Source: Bacteroidales bacterium
GTDB taxonomy: Bacteria > Bacteroidota > Bacteroidia > Bacteroidales > Bacteroidaceae
Direction of reading: 5' to 3'
Length of the DNA: 15,790 nt
NCBI GenBank assembly: GCA_004556745.1
Contig: SFFY01000051.1
Location: 1 to 15,790, forward strand
The notes under the pieces are model-generated. The model did not search any database and was not told where the DNA came from. It worked only from the letters and a program-made list of their open reading frames with translations. Positions 6,325-13,716 of this stretch are shown here, in pieces. Made by a program: the position numbers and the translations under genes. Position 1 is the first letter of the stretch. Each line of letters starts with the position of its first letter.

Positions 6325-8001
6325 TTACTCGTTTACTAATGCATTAATCATTTCTAGGTATTTAATGCGTGCCTCTTCGTTGTCGGCCGAACGGGTGAAG
6401 ATTTCCGTGAGCTGCGCCTTGCCGCTGGTGGCGAGCATCTCCGTGAACGCGCTGTCGGCTTCCGCCAGAGAATGTGCGGCATGGTATTCCAGTCCGAAGG
6501 CGGCTGCGATGTGCTGTAACGAATAGCCGTGGGCGGCGGCGATGAGTTCGGGCGCGGCTTCGCTGCAATAGAGCCCCGGCAGGCGGGAAAAGATTTGGCC
6601 GCCGCCGTTGTTGAACACCACGATGCGGAGGTTGGGTGGCAGTTGCTTGTTCCACAAGGCATTGGCGTCGTAGAGCGCACTCAGGTCACCAAGCACAGCC
6701 CATACTTGCCACGTCGTGCCTAAGGCGTGCCCAACAGCCGTGGAGAGCGAGCCCTCGATGCCGTTCACGCCCCGGTTGCAATGAACCCGCAAACGATTGC
6801 TATTGAAAAAACATGCCGCATTGCGCACCACGGAACTGTTGCCAAGGTGGAGCACCGTGCCTTCCTGCCGCTCCAGCCGCTTGGCAAGCAGGCGCATCGC
6901 CGTGAGGTCGGAGAAGGGCAGCGCGTTGAGGCAGGCGGCATCGGCTTCTGCCGTGCGGTGCGTAAGTGCCGCGCTCATTTTCTGCACATTCTTGTTTTCG
7001 GGCAACTCGTAGAGCAACTGCGCGGCGGCATCGATGGGATTTGCCTGCACGTGGTGCGTGAGGTGGCAAAAGGTGTCGCAGAGCGTGTCGCTGAGGTCAA
7101 TGCGGATTAAGTAATAAGGCACGTATTCGCGCAATAATCTCTTGACCGCCTTGCCGATAAAGTTGCCGCCGATATGCACCACCACATCGGGGCTGTACAA
7201 GTATAGCAGATGGTCGTTGGCTTCAAGAAAGGCCGTGCGGCGGCAAAGGGCGGAGGGCGTGGTGAGTTCCGTGAGCACGAGCATTTTGCCCGTGTTGTCG
7301 AGGCGGTCGAAGATTTCTGCCTCGCGCTGCTCGCATTGCCCCACCACCAAAAGCGGGTGGCTTGCCTCGGCAATCAGGTTGACAATTTCGTCGGGCAGAG
7401 GTGCGGGCGCAGAGGTGGCGCAGGTTTTCACCACGCGCTCGCAGGGCAGGCCGGGGGTGGTGAACGAGAAGAGCGGCTCGCTGAAGGGCAGGTTGAAATG
7501 CACTGGACGGGGTTCCGGCGCGAAGCAACGGCAAAGCGCCTCGTTGATGAGGCGGTTGTTGCCCCAACGTTCCGTTTCGTTTTGATATTCTATAATATTA
7601 TATGTATCGGCATAGGGTTGCAGGGCATGCTGCTGCGGCAGCGTCTGCCCGTCCATCTGCCCAATCCATTGCGGCGGGCGGTCGGCAGAAATCACGATGA
7701 GGGGAATGTGCCGATAGTACGCCTCGCTGACGGCGGGCAGCGTGGCGAGCAGCGCACTGCCCGAGGTGACGCAAACCGCCGCCGGCTTGCCTGTCGCCAA
7801 TGCCAGTCCCAGTGCCACGAAGCCCGCGCTGCGCTCGTCGGTCACGGGGTGCGTGTTGAGCAGCGGCGCGGCGTGGAAGTTGTGCACCAGCACGCCGTTG
7901 CGCGAGCCAGGACACACCACGATGTCTCTGATGCCGTGGGCAATGAGCAGGGCGGTGAGTTGGTTGGCGTTGGCTTTATTGCAGTACATTTTTATAGGCA
8001 T
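6325..8001 (-). CDS. menD: SEPHCHC synthase MenD (thiamine diphosphate enzyme)
   Basis: This 558-residue protein joins isochorismate and 2-oxoglutarate (with loss of CO2) to give SEPHCHC, the first committed menaquinone step. The order of motifs is that of MenD: CPGSRN at 30-35, the cofactor-activating glutamate Glu56 in TDERSAGF, SADRPP at 105-110, NRGVNGIEGS at 409-418, and the ThDP/Mg2+ motif GDLS...NNGGGQIF at 438-471. The length is normal (E. coli 556). Two starts are possible: ATG at 8001 (used here) and ATG at 7989, which gives MYCNKAN and better resembles Bacteroides MenD, so the first four residues are doubtful. A hairpin lies just upstream (8028-8065). menF is 575 bp upstream, beyond the repeats. 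Confidence 0.95.
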   Translation of the reverse strand: MPIKMYCNKANANQLTALLIAHGIRDIVVCPGSRNGVLVHNFHAAPLLNTHPVTDERSAGFVALGLALATGKPAAVCVTSGSALLATLPAVSEAYYRHIPLIVISADRPPQWIGQMDGQTLPQQHALQPYADTYNIIEYQNETERWGNNRLINEALCRCFAPEPRPVHFNLPFSEPLFSFTTPGLPCERVVKTCATSAPAPLPDEIVNLIAEASHPLLVVGQCEQREAEIFDRLDNTGKMLVLTELTTPSALCRRTAFLEANDHLLYLYSPDVVVHIGGNFIGKAVKRLLREYVPYYLIRIDLSDTLCDTFCHLTHHVQANPIDAAAQLLYELPENKNVQKMSAALTHRTAEADAACLNALPFSDLTAMRLLAKRLERQEGTVLHLGNSSVVRNAACFFNSNRLRVHCNRGVNGIEGSLSTAVGHALGTTWQVWAVLGDLSALYDANALWNKQLPPNLRIVVFNNGGGQIFSRLPGLYCSEAAPELIAAAHGYSLQHIAAAFGLEYHAAHSLAEADSAFTEMLATSGKAQLTEIFTRSADNEEARIKYLEMINALVNE

Positions 8002-8027
8002 TATAGTATTTATGATTTCTATGATAT

Positions 8028-8065
8028 TTATAGTGGCTACCCGTAGGTTGCATTAACCACTATAA
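8028..8065 (-). other. Leader hairpin ahead of menD
   Basis: TTATAGTGG (8028-8036) pairs perfectly with CCACTATAA (8057-8065) around a 20-base loop. The structure sits 26 bp upstream of the menD start on the transcribed strand. No anti-terminator partner or T run was found, so a regulatory role is only possible. Confidence 0.4.
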
Positions 8066-8098
8066 TGTTTACCAGAAAACATGGTTGATAAATTATCT

Positions 8099-8535
8099 TG
8101 CGCGGCGGGCGTATAAAATACGCCCCGTTGTCTATGTTGTCGTCATATTAAGCGCATTAATGTCAGGCTTGGAGTTGTCTTTGGTTGTCTATGTTGTCGT
8201 TTTTATTTTGACGACAACCGGGACAACTTTTGACAACATTTATTGTGTGCGTTGCTGTTTTCATTATGACGACAACTAAGACAACTTTTAGACAACTTTC
8301 AGTTGTCTTTCTGCGCGGCGGGCGTATGAAATACGCCCCGTTGTCCCAGTTGTCGTCATATTAAGCGCATGATTGTCATGCTCGGAGTTGTCTTTGGTTG
8401 TCTATGTTGTCGTTTTTATTTTTACGACAACTGGGACAACTTTTGACAACATTTATTTCTGCGTTGCCGTTTTCATTATGACGACAACTAAGACAACTTT
8501 TAGACAACTTTCAGTTGTCTTTCTGCGCGGCGGGC
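8099..8535. repeat. 213-bp tandem repeat with GTTGTC/GACAAC dyads (2.1 copies)
   Basis: TGCGCGGCGGGC starts at 8099, 8312 and 8524, giving repeat units of 213 and 212 bp plus the first bases of a third. Each unit begins with a GGGCGTAT-3 nt-ATACGCCC hairpin (8107-8125; 8320-8338). It then contains a mirror-symmetric set of hexamers: in unit 1, GTTGTC at 8174, 8184, 8193 and GACAAC at 8213, 8222, 8232; in unit 2, GTTGTC at 8387, 8397, 8406 and GACAAC at 8426, 8435, 8445. The units differ by only a few substitutions. Further hexamers at 8127, 8136, 8271 and 8280 add a nearly concentric outer layer. The element lies in the menF-menD gap. Positions 8536-8576 show nothing further. Confidence 0.9.
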
Positions 8536-8576
8536 TTGTTTTACTAATCCCACCAACGAGTATATTCTATATTATT

Positions 8577-9641
8577 CTAAGAGAGATTGAAGAGGCGGAG
8601 CATGGGTTGCATCTTGCGCTCCGTTTCGCGCCACTCGTCCTCCTCTGTGCTGTCGGCCATCAAGCCGCCGCCGGCGTAGAGCACGGTTTCGGTGGGGCGG
8701 AGGTTCATGCAGCGCAGCGACACGAAGAAGGCCGCGGGCGCGTGGTCGGACGCATAGCCCGAGAAGCCGCTGTAATAGCGGCGCGGCGTGGTTTCGAGCG
8801 AAAGGATAAGGCGGCGGGCAAGGTCGGTGGGGTGTCCGCACACGGCGGGCGTGGGGTGCAGCGCGTGCAGGGGGCGGAGCAAGCCGGCGGGAGAGGGGTC
8901 GGGGAGGGCGAAAGAAAAGTCTGTGCGCAAGTGGCATATATTGCCCACGCCAAACGTCCGCGCCTCGCCTTGTCGGATATCCGTGGCGAAGAGGCGCAGC
9001 CTTTGGGAGATATAATTGCTCACCACGGCCTGCTCCGCCCGGTTCTTTTCGCTCCAATCCTGCAAGGAGACAGGCGTATTCAAACCGCTTCTGCCCATCG
9101 TGCCTGCCAGTGCCATGGTGTGCCATGAGCCGTCCGCGTCATCGCGTCCCAGCAGCAACTCGGGCGTAGCCGTGAGCCAGCAGCCCGTTTGCGGCGTGTG
9201 CCACAGAGCTACGTAGCAGTCAGGGTTTTCGGCGCAGGCACGCAGGAATAATTGTTCGGGAATAATGTCCGCTTCGAGGCGCAGTCGCTTGCGGCGCGAA
9301 AGCACCGCCTTTTGCAGTTCGCCGTCGGCGAGGCGGGCATGGGCGGCGGCAAAGGCTGCGCGATAGGCAGTGCGCTGCGCGGCTTCAAACTCGGCATCGA
9401 GCGCGGCGGCGGGCAGCGGGGCGTTTGCCTCAAAATCAATAGGCAAAACCTCATGGCGCTCCTCCTCAATGCGCACGGCGGGTGCATCGGCAGTTTCGGC
9501 AAACGGCACTATAAAAAAGCCGCCAGCCGGCAGGGACGCGCTGTCCCCGCCAGCCGTGGCAGTTCCTTCTATTCTATGGTATGCGGTTTCTGCCGGCAGT
9601 CGGAACAAAGCCTTGCCGCGTGAAAGTTCTCCCTCTGGCAT
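8577..9641 (-). CDS. menF: Isochorismate synthase MenF
   Basis: This 354-residue member of the chorismate-utilising (MenF/EntC/anthranilate synthase) family isomerises chorismate to isochorismate, feeding MenD. Visible features are the lysine general base in LQKAVLSRRK (Lys111), LTATPELLLGR at 156-166, LAGTMGR at 178-184, HALHPTPAVCG at 259-269, the ETTPRRYYSGFSGY segment with metal-ligand Glu283, and the end motif YAGGGLMADSTEEDEW. The protein is shorter than E. coli MenF (431), as in Bacteroidota, because the N-terminal subdomain is reduced. Its ATG overlaps the stop of the lipoprotein gene (TAATG at 9639-9643), which fixes the start and implies translational coupling. It is the first pathway gene of the men block. 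Confidence 0.92.
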   Translation of the reverse strand: MPEGELSRGKALFRLPAETAYHRIEGTATAGGDSASLPAGGFFIVPFAETADAPAVRIEEERHEVLPIDFEANAPLPAAALDAEFEAAQRTAYRAAFAAAHARLADGELQKAVLSRRKRLRLEADIIPEQLFLRACAENPDCYVALWHTPQTGCWLTATPELLLGRDDADGSWHTMALAGTMGRSGLNTPVSLQDWSEKNRAEQAVVSNYISQRLRLFATDIRQGEARTFGVGNICHLRTDFSFALPDPSPAGLLRPLHALHPTPAVCGHPTDLARRLILSLETTPRRYYSGFSGYASDHAPAAFFVSLRCMNLRPTETVLYAGGGLMADSTEEDEWRETERKMQPMLRLFNLS

Positions 9642-10486
9642 TAGTATGCGTAGTCGGCAGTAGTGCGGCCTTCGTTATAGGTGCAGAGTACTGTGTTTTC
9701 CCCGCGCCGTGTGTAAACAAAATTAGTGGTAGTCGGCGTGTCGCTGTCTTCTGCTTTCTTCGTTATAGAGGCTGTGAGGTGGGCTGGTGCTTTCCCGAAG
9801 AAACCGCCGTAGTAGAGGGCTTCGTATCCCTCAATGCCCATTTCTCGGGTTACGGTTTCGGGCAGCAACCCGTTGATGTTTTCGTCGGCAGAGGGTGTGA
9901 GCGTAACCTTCGTCACGCGATCCTTTGTGTCGAGATAAACAATGGTTTTCAGGTCGCCGTCTTCGTAGCCAATCGTTCCCGAAGAATAGTATCGCGTTAC
10001 TTGCCCGAGGCTACTTGTGCGCTCAATTTTGCTCCAACCCGTGAGCCAGCCGTCGGTGTATGTGAAGGTATATTCGTTCAGCCCAGCTTTCATGCTTTCT
10101 ATGCAGCCTGACGCATTGAGAGTCACGCTGATGCTTTCGCCTTTGGAGTGGGCGATTGTTACACCTTTTGCATCGTAGGCAAACGTCAGGGCATAGGCAT
10201 ACGACATGTCGTCCTCCAACGCGCCACGGCGCAGCATACCCGATGCGCTTGCAAGGCGTCCGTCGGCGTAGGCGAGCGTCCAGTCGTAGCAGTCGCCCAC
10301 TTCGCCGTTATGCTTAATTTGTTTCACGGCAGCACCCTTGCCCGAGGGTAGGGTGGGTTTAATGGCAGGTTTCGCGGGCGGCGTGAGTTGCGGGTCGTCG
10401 TTGTGGCAAGCCGTGAGGGCAAGCAGTGCCGCGAGGACTGCCAGCAGCGGAGCTTGGAAGATTTTATAGATGTTCATGATATTCAT
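9641..10486 (-). CDS. Putative lipoprotein upstream of and coupled to menF
   Basis: The 281-residue protein has a hydrophobic signal (residues 7-26) ending in a lipobox LTAC with Cys27, followed by an acidic and proline-rich linker, so it is probably lipid-anchored at the cell envelope. The mature part is rich in short beta-strand-like repeats with aromatic/Gly-Asp turns (YADGRL, YTDGWL, YEDGDL), a pattern seen in uncharacterised Bacteroidota lipoproteins of the DUF4595 type; that family name is a guess. It ends in an exposed TTADYAY. It is transcribed before menF, and its TAA shares a base with the menF ATG. No enzyme motif is visible, and its link to quinone synthesis is known only from position. 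A second in-frame ATG three codons in is also possible. Confidence 0.8.
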   Translation of the reverse strand: MNIMNIYKIFQAPLLAVLAALLALTACHNDDPQLTPPAKPAIKPTLPSGKGAAVKQIKHNGEVGDCYDWTLAYADGRLASASGMLRRGALEDDMSYAYALTFAYDAKGVTIAHSKGESISVTLNASGCIESMKAGLNEYTFTYTDGWLTGWSKIERTSSLGQVTRYYSSGTIGYEDGDLKTIVYLDTKDRVTKVTLTPSADENINGLLPETVTREMGIEGYEALYYGGFFGKAPAHLTASITKKAEDSDTPTTTNFVYTRRGENTVLCTYNEGRTTADYAY

Positions 10487-10507
10487 TTTTCAATGTTATT
10501 TTTTGAC

Positions 10508-10597
10508 GACAACACGGACAACCTGAAACAACTTTCAGTTGTTTGACACGGCAGGAAAGACTTTTCGCAAATGTTGTCTTCTGTTGTCTCTGTTGTC
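10508..10597. repeat. GACAAC/GTTGTC dyad, inside-out copy
   Basis: GACAAC at 10508 and 10517 and the one-off AACAAC at 10527 face GTTGTC at 10573, 10583 and 10592. Paired positions all sum to 21105, so the dyad is exact, with 9- then 10-bp steps. The segment resembles the tandem repeat at 8099-8523 (for example ACAACTTTCAGTTGT, found in both). It fills the 123-bp gap between mazG and the lipoprotein gene, so it would lie in the leader of the lipoprotein-menF transcript or between cistrons. A 7/8 match to the Bacteroidota -7 element (AACATTTG on the minus strand, 10568-10575) lies inside it. Confidence 0.8.
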
Positions 10598-10609
10598 GTT
10601 ATATCTTGT

Positions 10610-11407
10610 CTATTCGCTTTTTTTCGCCTCTTCCCAAATCGCGTCCATTTCCGCGAGGGTCATGTCCGTGAGCTTGCGGCCTGCTTTGAGCGTGTGGTCT
10701 TCGAGATAGTTGAAGCGGCGGATGAATTTGCTGTTGGTGCGCTCGAGGGCGTTGTCGGGATTGATGTCGTAGAGGCGGGCTGCGTTGACGAGGCTAAACA
10801 GCACGTCGCCGAATTCGCTTTCCGCGCGGTCGGCGTCCATGCCCTCCACTTCTGCTTCAAACTCCGCTATTTCCTCTTTCACCTTGTCCCACACCTGTCC
10901 GCGCTCTTCCCAGTCGAAGCCCACGTTTCGCGCCTTGTCCTGAATGCGGTAAGCCTTGATGAGCGAGGGCAGTGCGCGGGGCACGCCGCTGAGCACCGAC
11001 TTGTTGCCGTCCTTCTCCTTTTGCTTGAGTTGTTCCCACTGTTCGCATACCTCCACCGAGGTTTTGGCGTTCGACTTAGGTTCGTCGTGCGGCGGGAACA
11101 CGTGCGGGTGGCGGAAAATGAGTTTGTCGCAAAGGCGATGGCACACGTCGGCGATGTCGAAGTCGCCCGTTTCCTGTCCTATCTTTGCATAGAAGCACAC
11201 GTGCAGCAGCACGTCGCCGAGTTCCTTGCACGTCTCCGCCTTGTCGCCGCGCACGAGCGCGTCGCAGAGTTCGTAAGTTTCTTCAATCGTATTGGGGCGC
11301 AGGCTTTCGTTGGTCTGCTTGCGGTCCCAGGGGCATTTCTCTCGCAGTTCGTCGAGCACGTCGAGCAGCCTGCCGAATGCTTCCAGTTTTTCTTCGCGTG
11401 TGTGCAT
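10610..11407 (-). CDS. mazG: Nucleoside triphosphate pyrophosphohydrolase MazG
   Basis: The 265-residue protein hydrolyses (d)NTPs to NMP and pyrophosphate, a housecleaning and stringent-response-related activity in the cytoplasm. It has the typical two tandem MazG domains. The first has CPWDRKQT at 25-32, the metal-binding EETYEL at 42-47 and KELGDVLLHV at 61-70. The second has EEIAEFEAEVEG and SEFGDVLFSLVNAAR near residues 190-225. The length equals E. coli MazG (263). The ATG at 11407 gives the expected N-terminus. A good promoter match lies at 11552-11579, and the intervening leader contains two strong palindromes (11437-11528). The downstream gene is the menF-coupled lipoprotein, across a 123-bp dyad-rich gap. 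Confidence 0.94.
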   Translation of the reverse strand: MHTREEKLEAFGRLLDVLDELREKCPWDRKQTNESLRPNTIEETYELCDALVRGDKAETCKELGDVLLHVCFYAKIGQETGDFDIADVCHRLCDKLIFRHPHVFPPHDEPKSNAKTSVEVCEQWEQLKQKEKDGNKSVLSGVPRALPSLIKAYRIQDKARNVGFDWEERGQVWDKVKEEIAEFEAEVEGMDADRAESEFGDVLFSLVNAARLYDINPDNALERTNSKFIRRFNYLEDHTLKAGRKLTDMTLAEMDAIWEEAKKSE

Positions 11408-11436
11408 GATATATAGTTTGAATTAAGGTCTCACGA

Positions 11437-11528
11437 GTAGGGGCGTTTTGCAAAACGCCCGCCGTGTGCGCCGCATGGATAAATCAATGAGGCAATCATT
11501 AACCGGGCGTTTTGCAAAACGCCCCTAC
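11437..11528. repeat. Two inverted REP-like palindromes (copies 2 and 3)
   Basis: GGGCGTTTTGCAAAACGCCC occurs at 11441-11460 and again at 11505-11524. Each is a perfect 20-bp palindrome. The flanks are mirrored: GTAG precedes the first and CTAC follows the second, so the two copies face each other across 44 bp. The first also carries the outer GCCGTGTG shared with copy 1 at 543-574. Both lie in the presumed 5' leader of mazG, and between mazG and the HXXEE gene. Confidence 0.8.
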
Positions 11529-11551
11529 TCCTAATATATATTATACTCTTG

Positions 11552-11579
11552 CAAAATTAGCAATTTTCATATAAGCAAA
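11552..11579 (-). promoter_or_regulatory. Candidate Bacteroidota promoter for mazG
   Basis: On the minus strand TAATTTTG (11559-11552) matches the TAnnTTTG -7 consensus exactly. TTTG (11579-11576) lies 16 bp upstream as a possible -33 element, a few bp closer than usual. Transcription would start near 11545 and give a leader of roughly 140 nt through both palindromes before the mazG start codon. Confidence 0.5.
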
Positions 11580-11628
11580 GGCGGAAACGCGAAGATAATG
11601 TGCATTATTCAGGCAATATCGGCGAGGT

Positions 11629-12165
11629 CTAAGCCGCTTTTTTGTCTTTGCTCCCTGCGAGCAGCAACCCGAGGCCATGCGCGAGCCGCAGATTGGCGGC
11701 TACGGCGATGCTGCCCGCCGCCGCGAGCGCAAGGATTTTCGGCAGACTCCACACGAGGCTGATGCTCCACACGCCGTAGGCGGCGTACGGCAACAGCAGG
11801 AGCGACGTGACCAGCCCCGGCACGTAACCCCGCACCATCGCCGCCTGCACCGCGTGGACAATCAGATGCAGGGAGAAGGCGAGGAACAGCGCACCCCACA
11901 CCTCCGCTGCCCATGGACCGCCGACTAACACGTAGGCCGTGGCAGAGAGCAGCACGACCAGTTCCTCGGCTGCGGCAATGGCAAACGCTCCTGTGCCGAG
12001 TGCGCTGAGCCGCGCTATGATTGCCCTAAACTTTGGGAAGCGCCGCGCCAATTCCGCGCCGTGCGTCTGCATCCATCTGCGTTGCACCGCAATCTCCTCC
12101 GCGTCGTGAAGCACGAAGGCCAGCGGCAGGGGTAAAACAAGATATAACACCGTAAGTGCGCTCAT
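11629..12165 (-). CDS. HXXEE domain membrane protein
   Basis: The 178-residue, very hydrophobic protein has about five membrane-spanning segments (near residues 3-20, 52-80, 88-112, 115-135 and 142-170) and a basic C-terminus, KDKKAA. It shows the signature of the uncharacterised HXXEE family: HDAEE at 20-24, a second acidic pair AEEL at 66-69, and HLIVH at 100-104. In the family these polar residues inside membrane helices suggest a metal-binding or catalytic site, but no function is established. The ATG at 12165 starts directly with the first helix. It is apparently monocistronic, divergent from ffh across 156 bp and 221 bp upstream of mazG. Confidence 0.82.
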   Translation of the reverse strand: MSALTVLYLVLPLPLAFVLHDAEEIAVQRRWMQTHGAELARRFPKFRAIIARLSALGTGAFAIAAAEELVVLLSATAYVLVGGPWAAEVWGALFLAFSLHLIVHAVQAAMVRGYVPGLVTSLLLLPYAAYGVWSISLVWSLPKILALAAAGSIAVAANLRLAHGLGLLLAGSKDKKAA

Positions 12166-12288
12166 GGGAAAAAGATTTTAATCGTATCACCATTAAAACG
12201 GCAACGCTCCAAGATTATTGTGCCGCGAATAGGCCACGCCTTTTCCCCCATTGTATGCTAAGATAATGCCCACGTTGATTTTATTTTG

Positions 12289-12296
12289 TAACTTTG
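12289..12296 (+). promoter_or_regulatory. -7 promoter element for ffh
   Basis: TAACTTTG matches the Bacteroidota -7 consensus TAnnTTTG exactly and is followed by C, as is common. Transcription would start near 12303, leaving a leader of only about 19 nt before the ffh ATG at 12322. No clear TTTG was found at the usual -33 distance, so the call rests on the -7 element and its position. Confidence 0.6.
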
Positions 12297-12321
12297 CGCC
12301 CGAAAAAGTAAAGAATACACT

Positions 12322-13668
12322 ATGTTTGACAATCTTAGCGAAAGACTTGAACGCTCTTTCAAAATCCTCAAAGGCGAGGGACGCATCACTGAAATCAACG
12401 TGGCGGAAACGCTCAAAGACGTGCGCCGCGCATTGCTCGATGCCGACGTGAACTATAAAGTTGCAAAATCATTCACCGACCAAGTCAAGGCCAAGGCACT
12501 CGGGCAAAATGTGCTCACGGCCGTGAAGCCGGGACAGCTGCTCGTGAAAATCGTGCACGATGAACTGGCGCAGCTTATGGGCGGGCAGGCTACCGACATC
12601 AATCTCAAAGGCCACCCCGCCGTGATCCTCATGGCCGGTCTCAACGGTGCGGGTAAAACGACCCTCAGCGGTAAGCTCGCCCTGCTGCTCAAGAACAAGC
12701 GAGGCCGCAAACCGCTGCTCGTGGCGTGCGACGTATATCGCCCCGCAGCCGTGGAGCAACTGCGCGTGCTGGCAGAGCAGATAGAGGTGCCCATTTATAT
12801 GAACCTCGAATGCAAAGACCCCGTGCAAATAGCCCGCGAAGGTATCCACGAGGCCAAGGCAAAGGGCTACGACACGGTGATTGTCGATACAGCCGGCCGC
12901 CTCGCCATCGACGAGGAACTGATGCGCGAGATTGCCGCCATTAAGGAGGCCGCGCAGCCCGACGAAACGCTCTTCGTGGTGGACGCCATGACGGGTCAGG
13001 ATGCCGTGAACACGGCTAAGGAGTTCAACGAACGCCTCGACTTCGACGGCGTGGTGCTCACGAAACTCGACGGCGACACCCGAGGCGGTGCTGCCCTTTC
13101 TATACGCACCGTGGTGGATAAGCCCATTAAGTTTGTGGGCACGGGCGAGAAAATGGAAGCCCTCGACGTGTTCCACCCCGAGCGTATGGCCGACCGCATT
13201 CTCGGCATGGGCGACATCGTGAGCCTTGTGGAGCGTGCGCAGGAGCAGTACGACGAGAAGGAGGCGCAGCGACTGCAACGCCGTATTCAGAAGAACCAGT
13301 TCGACTTCAACGACTTCCTCGCCCAGATACAGCAGATCAAGAAGATGGGCAACCTCAAAGACCTCGCCTCGATGATTCCCGGCGTGGGCAAGGCACTGAA
13401 AGATGTGGATATCGACGATGACGCGTTTAAGGGTATTGAGGCCATTATCCTTTCCATGACTCCCAAGGAACGCCAGCGCCCTGAAATCCTCAACCAAAGC
13501 CGCAAGATGCGCATCGCGAAAGGTTCCGGCACCAGCATTCAGGAGGTGAACCGCCTCGTCAAGCAGTTCGACCAGACGCGCAAGATGATGAAGATGATGA
13601 CCGGCTCGAAGATGAAGGCCATGATGGGCAAGATGCCGCAGATGCCGGGAATGCCGAAGTTGAAATAA
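12322..13668 (+). CDS. ffh: Signal recognition particle GTPase Ffh
   Basis: The 448-residue protein binds 4.5S RNA and signal sequences of nascent membrane proteins and docks with FtsY at the membrane. The N domain occupies about 1-100. The G domain has P-loop GLNGAGKTT at 106-114, DVYRPAA at 137-143, DTAGR at 189-193, TKLDGDTRGG at 247-256 and the FVGTGEKMEALDVFHPER closing segment. The M domain (about 325-448) has the RNA-binding SRKMRIAKGSGTS at 393-405 and a methionine-rich tail (KMMKMMTGSKMKAMMGKM). The length is normal (E. coli 453). The ATG at 12322 gives the usual MFDNLSERL start and sits behind a good -7 element. A UUCG-capped hairpin follows the stop, then an RNA methyltransferase gene 48 bp downstream on the same strand. 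Confidence 0.97.
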   Translation: MFDNLSERLERSFKILKGEGRITEINVAETLKDVRRALLDADVNYKVAKSFTDQVKAKALGQNVLTAVKPGQLLVKIVHDELAQLMGGQATDINLKGHPAVILMAGLNGAGKTTLSGKLALLLKNKRGRKPLLVACDVYRPAAVEQLRVLAEQIEVPIYMNLECKDPVQIAREGIHEAKAKGYDTVIVDTAGRLAIDEELMREIAAIKEAAQPDETLFVVDAMTGQDAVNTAKEFNERLDFDGVVLTKLDGDTRGGAALSIRTVVDKPIKFVGTGEKMEALDVFHPERMADRILGMGDIVSLVERAQEQYDEKEAQRLQRRIQKNQFDFNDFLAQIQQIKKMGNLKDLASMIPGVGKALKDVDIDDDAFKGIEAIILSMTPKERQRPEILNQSRKMRIAKGSGTSIQEVNRLVKQFDQTRKMMKMMTGSKMKAMMGKMPQMPGMPKLK

Positions 13669-13672
13669 AATA

Positions 13673-13704
13673 GATTTGGGGCGTACTTCGGTACGCCCCA
13701 AATC
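13673..13704 (+). terminator. Perfect 14-bp hairpin with UUCG loop after ffh
   Basis: GATTTGGGGCGTAC (13673-13686) pairs perfectly with GTACGCCCCAAATC (13691-13704) and is closed by the exceptionally stable C(UUCG)G tetraloop. It starts 5 bases after the ffh stop. The following sequence is ATATATATAAATATG rather than a T run, so it may be a partial terminator or a 3'-end stabiliser of ffh mRNA ahead of the next gene, which begins 12 bp later. Confidence 0.6.
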
Positions 13705-13716
13705 ATATATATAAAT

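Noticed and set aside
8099..8523. The tandem GACAAC region was considered as a CRISPR or an origin with iterons.
   Set aside because: There is no regular repeat-spacer structure, and no replication gene or AT-rich unwinding region next to it.
8373..9128. Plus-strand frame running from the tandem repeat into the menF region.
   Set aside because: The first part is repeat DNA (VVYVVVF...TTTGTTF comes from GTTGTC/ACAACT repeats) and the rest is antisense to menF.
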